Positions 62,164 through 64,000 of a stretch of DNA of 64,000 nucleotides are shown piece by piece. This DNA comes from Serratia marcescens. GTDB taxonomy: Bacteria > Pseudomonadota > Gammaproteobacteria > Enterobacterales > Enterobacteriaceae. A program made the position numbers and the translations under genes. Numbering within the stretch: position 1 is the stretch's first letter; every line of letters starts with the position of its first letter. The stretch is taken from contig NZ_JARVZZ010000001.1 of the NCBI RefSeq assembly GCF_029846115.1, forward strand, positions 2,294,001 through 2,358,000, in the 5' to 3' direction. The notes beneath the pieces were generated by a model, which was not told the origin of the DNA, did not search any database, and saw nothing but the letters and a program-made list of their open reading frames with translations.

Positions 62164-63036
62164 ATGGAAGCGGTACGCGCAGCGATAGAAAAACAGGTGC
62201 TCAGCCTGACCGGGCTGGCGCTCGGCGGCGTCGATTTTGAGAACCCGCCGGGCGATCCGGGCTTGTTTGGCCCGCAGTCGGTCATCTGGCAGGTACACCG
62301 CGATTTCACCCCGATGCTGTGCGGCGGCGTCAGTGCCTTGCTGCTGCAGATGCTGCACCCGCTGGCGCTGGCCGGGGTGTGGGATCACTCCAACTTCCGC
62401 GACGATATGATTGGCCGCCTGCGCCGCACCAGCCAGTTCGTGTCGGTCACCACCTTCGGCCCGACCGCCGAGGCGGAGCGGCTGATCGCCAAAGTCAAAG
62501 CTATCCATCTGCGGGTGACCGGCGTCGGCAGCGACGGCACGCCTTATGCCGCCAGCGATCCGGCGCTGCTCACCTGGGTGCACGTCGCGGAGAGCAGCCG
62601 TTTTCTGGCCAGTCACCTGCGCTACCGCAACCCCCATCTTTCCCGCGATTTGCAGGATCAATACTACCGCGAAGCGGCGCGCGTGGCCGCCGCGCTGGGG
62701 GCGACCGCAATTCCTCAGTCCTGCGCGGAGATAGAAGAATACCTGCAGGCAATGCGGCCCCAGCTGGTTTGCGATGAACGCACGCAAGAGGTGGCGCGCA
62801 TTCTGCTGAAAGCGCCGGCGCCGAGCGTATTGGCGCGCCCGCTCGGTGGGGTGGTGATGCAGGCGGGCATCGATCTGTTACCCGATTGGGCGCAGCGGCA
62901 GTTCGGTTTTCATCCGGGTGCGCTGCGGCGGCGGCTGGTGCGGATGGGCGCCGCAGGCCTTGGCAAGGTGCTGGGCGCGTCGATGCGCAACGGCTCCTAT
63001 CAGCGCGCGGTGCGGCGCATCACTCAGCCGTCATGA
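62164..63036 (+). CDS. MpaB-family oxygenase (DUF2236)
   Basis: 290 residues from ATG 62164. SVIWQVHRDFTPMLCGGVSALLLQMLHPLALAGVWDHSNFRDDMIGRLRRTSQFVSVTTFG is the DUF2236 core, with the histidine-rich area (WQVHRD, QMLHPLAL, WDHSNF) that in latex-clearing proteins and MpaB binds a b-type haem. The motif WVHVAESSRFL is also kept. The reaction in this group is not settled; an oxidation is likely. Confidence 0.85.
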   Translation: MEAVRAAIEKQVLSLTGLALGGVDFENPPGDPGLFGPQSVIWQVHRDFTPMLCGGVSALLLQMLHPLALAGVWDHSNFRDDMIGRLRRTSQFVSVTTFGPTAEAERLIAKVKAIHLRVTGVGSDGTPYAASDPALLTWVHVAESSRFLASHLRYRNPHLSRDLQDQYYREAARVAAALGATAIPQSCAEIEEYLQAMRPQLVCDERTQEVARILLKAPAPSVLARPLGGVVMQAGIDLLPDWAQRQFGFHPGALRRRLVRMGAAGLGKVLGASMRNGSYQRAVRRITQPS

Positions 63037-63199
63037 GTCACAGCCGCTATAATTAACCTTTGTTTATCTTCGTTTACGGACGCTTTTGAGACTTTTACGG
63101 GTGATCCGGCCAGTAATGCGTTTTACACTTGGGGGCAAAGCCACATTCCATTTTTGGCGCGCAGCCGATTCTGCCGCGCCCTGACCCTATTGAGGTGAT

Positions 63200-64000
63200 A
63201 TGAACGAGTCATACGTACTTGCTGAAGTCAGCAATGAGAACCAGACGCTGGTTGCGGTGGTTCAGCAAGATCACCGGGCAGCCTATTTTTATATCTATCC
63301 CGCCGAAGCCTACAGCGATCGCTATCAGGTGCGCGCCTGCTGGCTGCGCAACCTGGCCGCCGCGCCGCTGCAGGAAGATCGCGCCGCGCTGGAACAAGGG
63401 CAGCCGCCGATGCTGGCGGCGGAGTATTGCCGCAACCTGGAAGGCGAAGCGCCGCTGAACCCGGAAGGGCTGATGGTGGTGTGGAGCGAAAGCGACGACG
63501 GCGCGGCCCTGTGGTATTACGGCCAACTGCTGGCGGTGATCCCCGGCTGGAGTCTGTATATCGACCATTCGGTGTGCTATTCCGCCAGCTGCATCAAGGA
63601 GAGCCCACTGGCTTATCCGCTCGGCTCGGCCTCGACCAACACCCAGTATGCGCAGGCGGAGAGCACCCGCCAGTTCTGGCGCAGCTGGCAGCGTGAAGAG
63701 GGCAACCCGTGGCCGAAGATGCAGCGCGATTTTCAGGCGCGCTATGAGCCGCATTTTGGCCCTTCGGTGAAGTACTACGCCATCGATCAGGGCAAGTGGC
63801 CGCCGATGGCCATCACCCAGCACGAGCGCGACGGCATCTATTACTTCCTCACCATGGGGGTCAGCATCCGGCCGATGCCGTGGGTGGAGATCCTGTTCAA
63901 CGACGAGGCTTCGCGCTATCGCCGCATGGAGATGGCGATCGCCATCGACAGCCAATACATGACCGAAGACAACGCGGTGCAGATGGCCAGCGCACTGGCC
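63200..64000 (+). CDS. Suppressor-of-fused-like domain protein (3' end cut by window)
   Basis: The open frame runs from ATG 63200, with GAGGTGAT upstream, to the right edge without a stop: at least 267 residues. The second part has YAIDQGKWPPMAITQHERDGIYYFLTMGVSIRPMPWVEI, which resembles the bacterial SUFU domain (YyAC-like, dimer-forming). The first ~150 residues (MNESYVLAEVSNENQTL, WSESDDGAALWYYGQLLAVIPGWSLYIDHSVCYSA) I do not recognise. Bacterial SUFU proteins are often found with toxin systems, but nothing here shows that. Confidence 0.7.
   Translation, partial: MNESYVLAEVSNENQTLVAVVQQDHRAAYFYIYPAEAYSDRYQVRACWLRNLAAAPLQEDRAALEQGQPPMLAAEYCRNLEGEAPLNPEGLMVVWSESDDGAALWYYGQLLAVIPGWSLYIDHSVCYSASCIKESPLAYPLGSASTNTQYAQAESTRQFWRSWQREEGNPWPKMQRDFQARYEPHFGPSVKYYAIDQGKWPPMAITQHERDGIYYFLTMGVSIRPMPWVEILFNDEASRYRRMEMAIAIDSQYMTEDNAVQMASALA

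Overview
The window reads as chromosomal DNA of a high-GC enterobacterium, most likely Serratia (S. marcescens-like). The grounds are about 59-60% GC, dense coding on both strands, and close relatives of Escherichia coli genes: pbpG, yohP, yohC, dld, bglX, cdh, lsrK, lsrG, eamA, amyA, yajD and yjaB. pbpG, yohP, yohC, dld and bglX also lie close together in E. coli, so the first half keeps an old neighbourhood that has been opened by accessory genes. I see no rRNA, tRNA, insertion sequence or CRISPR array.

Layout. 0-14 kb: a GlxA-type regulator (cut by the window edge) with a short adenosylhomocysteinase-like protein; pbpG; small enzymes; an Fe/2-oxoglutarate oxygenase paired with an AEC exporter; yedI, yohP, a MetQ/NlpA lipoprotein, acetyltransferases, yohC and a DMT transporter. 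13.7-19.1 kb: a metal-uptake block. A near-consensus Fur box lies over tiny overlapping ORFs, and a perfect Zur-type palindrome sits on the -10 of a FecBCD-type ABC importer. This is followed, convergently, by a PAS protein and a diflavin reductase that probably form an operon. 19-30.8 kb: dld, a second map gene fused in an operon to a ParD-like protein, ddlA, an amino-acid binding protein, a ybdL-like aminotransferase, a LysR regulator, bglX, and a methyltransferase.

31-42 kb is a molybdenum-themed region. A ModE-type operator precedes a four-gene operon (FecBCD/Mol-type importer plus a ModA-like protein with no visible signal peptide). A few kb on, a MarR regulator with a strong palindromic operator leads a triheme cytochrome c, a 2Fe-2S subunit and a Tat-exported molybdopterin subunit, together a periplasmic molybdenum hydroxylase. 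41.9-43.4 kb: a plasmid-like ParA ATPase and small DNA-binding partner with a cluster of 13-bp repeats, then yajD. An identical repeat unit lies 22 kb away between dld and map.

43.5-64 kb: LysR and MFS genes; lsrK and lsrG placed head to head without the rest of the lsr system; eamA, a LysE exporter, an AraC regulator, a RIO kinase and amyA; an AT-rich gap; a MarR-GNAT fusion; an SLC13 permease; a DapF-like protein in which both catalytic cysteines are serine; a TetR regulator beside two tandem DUF1471 genes sharing operator-like repeats; a second metNIQ-type importer; yjaB; an MpaB-like protein; and a SUFU-like gene running off the end.

All function calls rest on motif recognition and recall of families; no database search was run.
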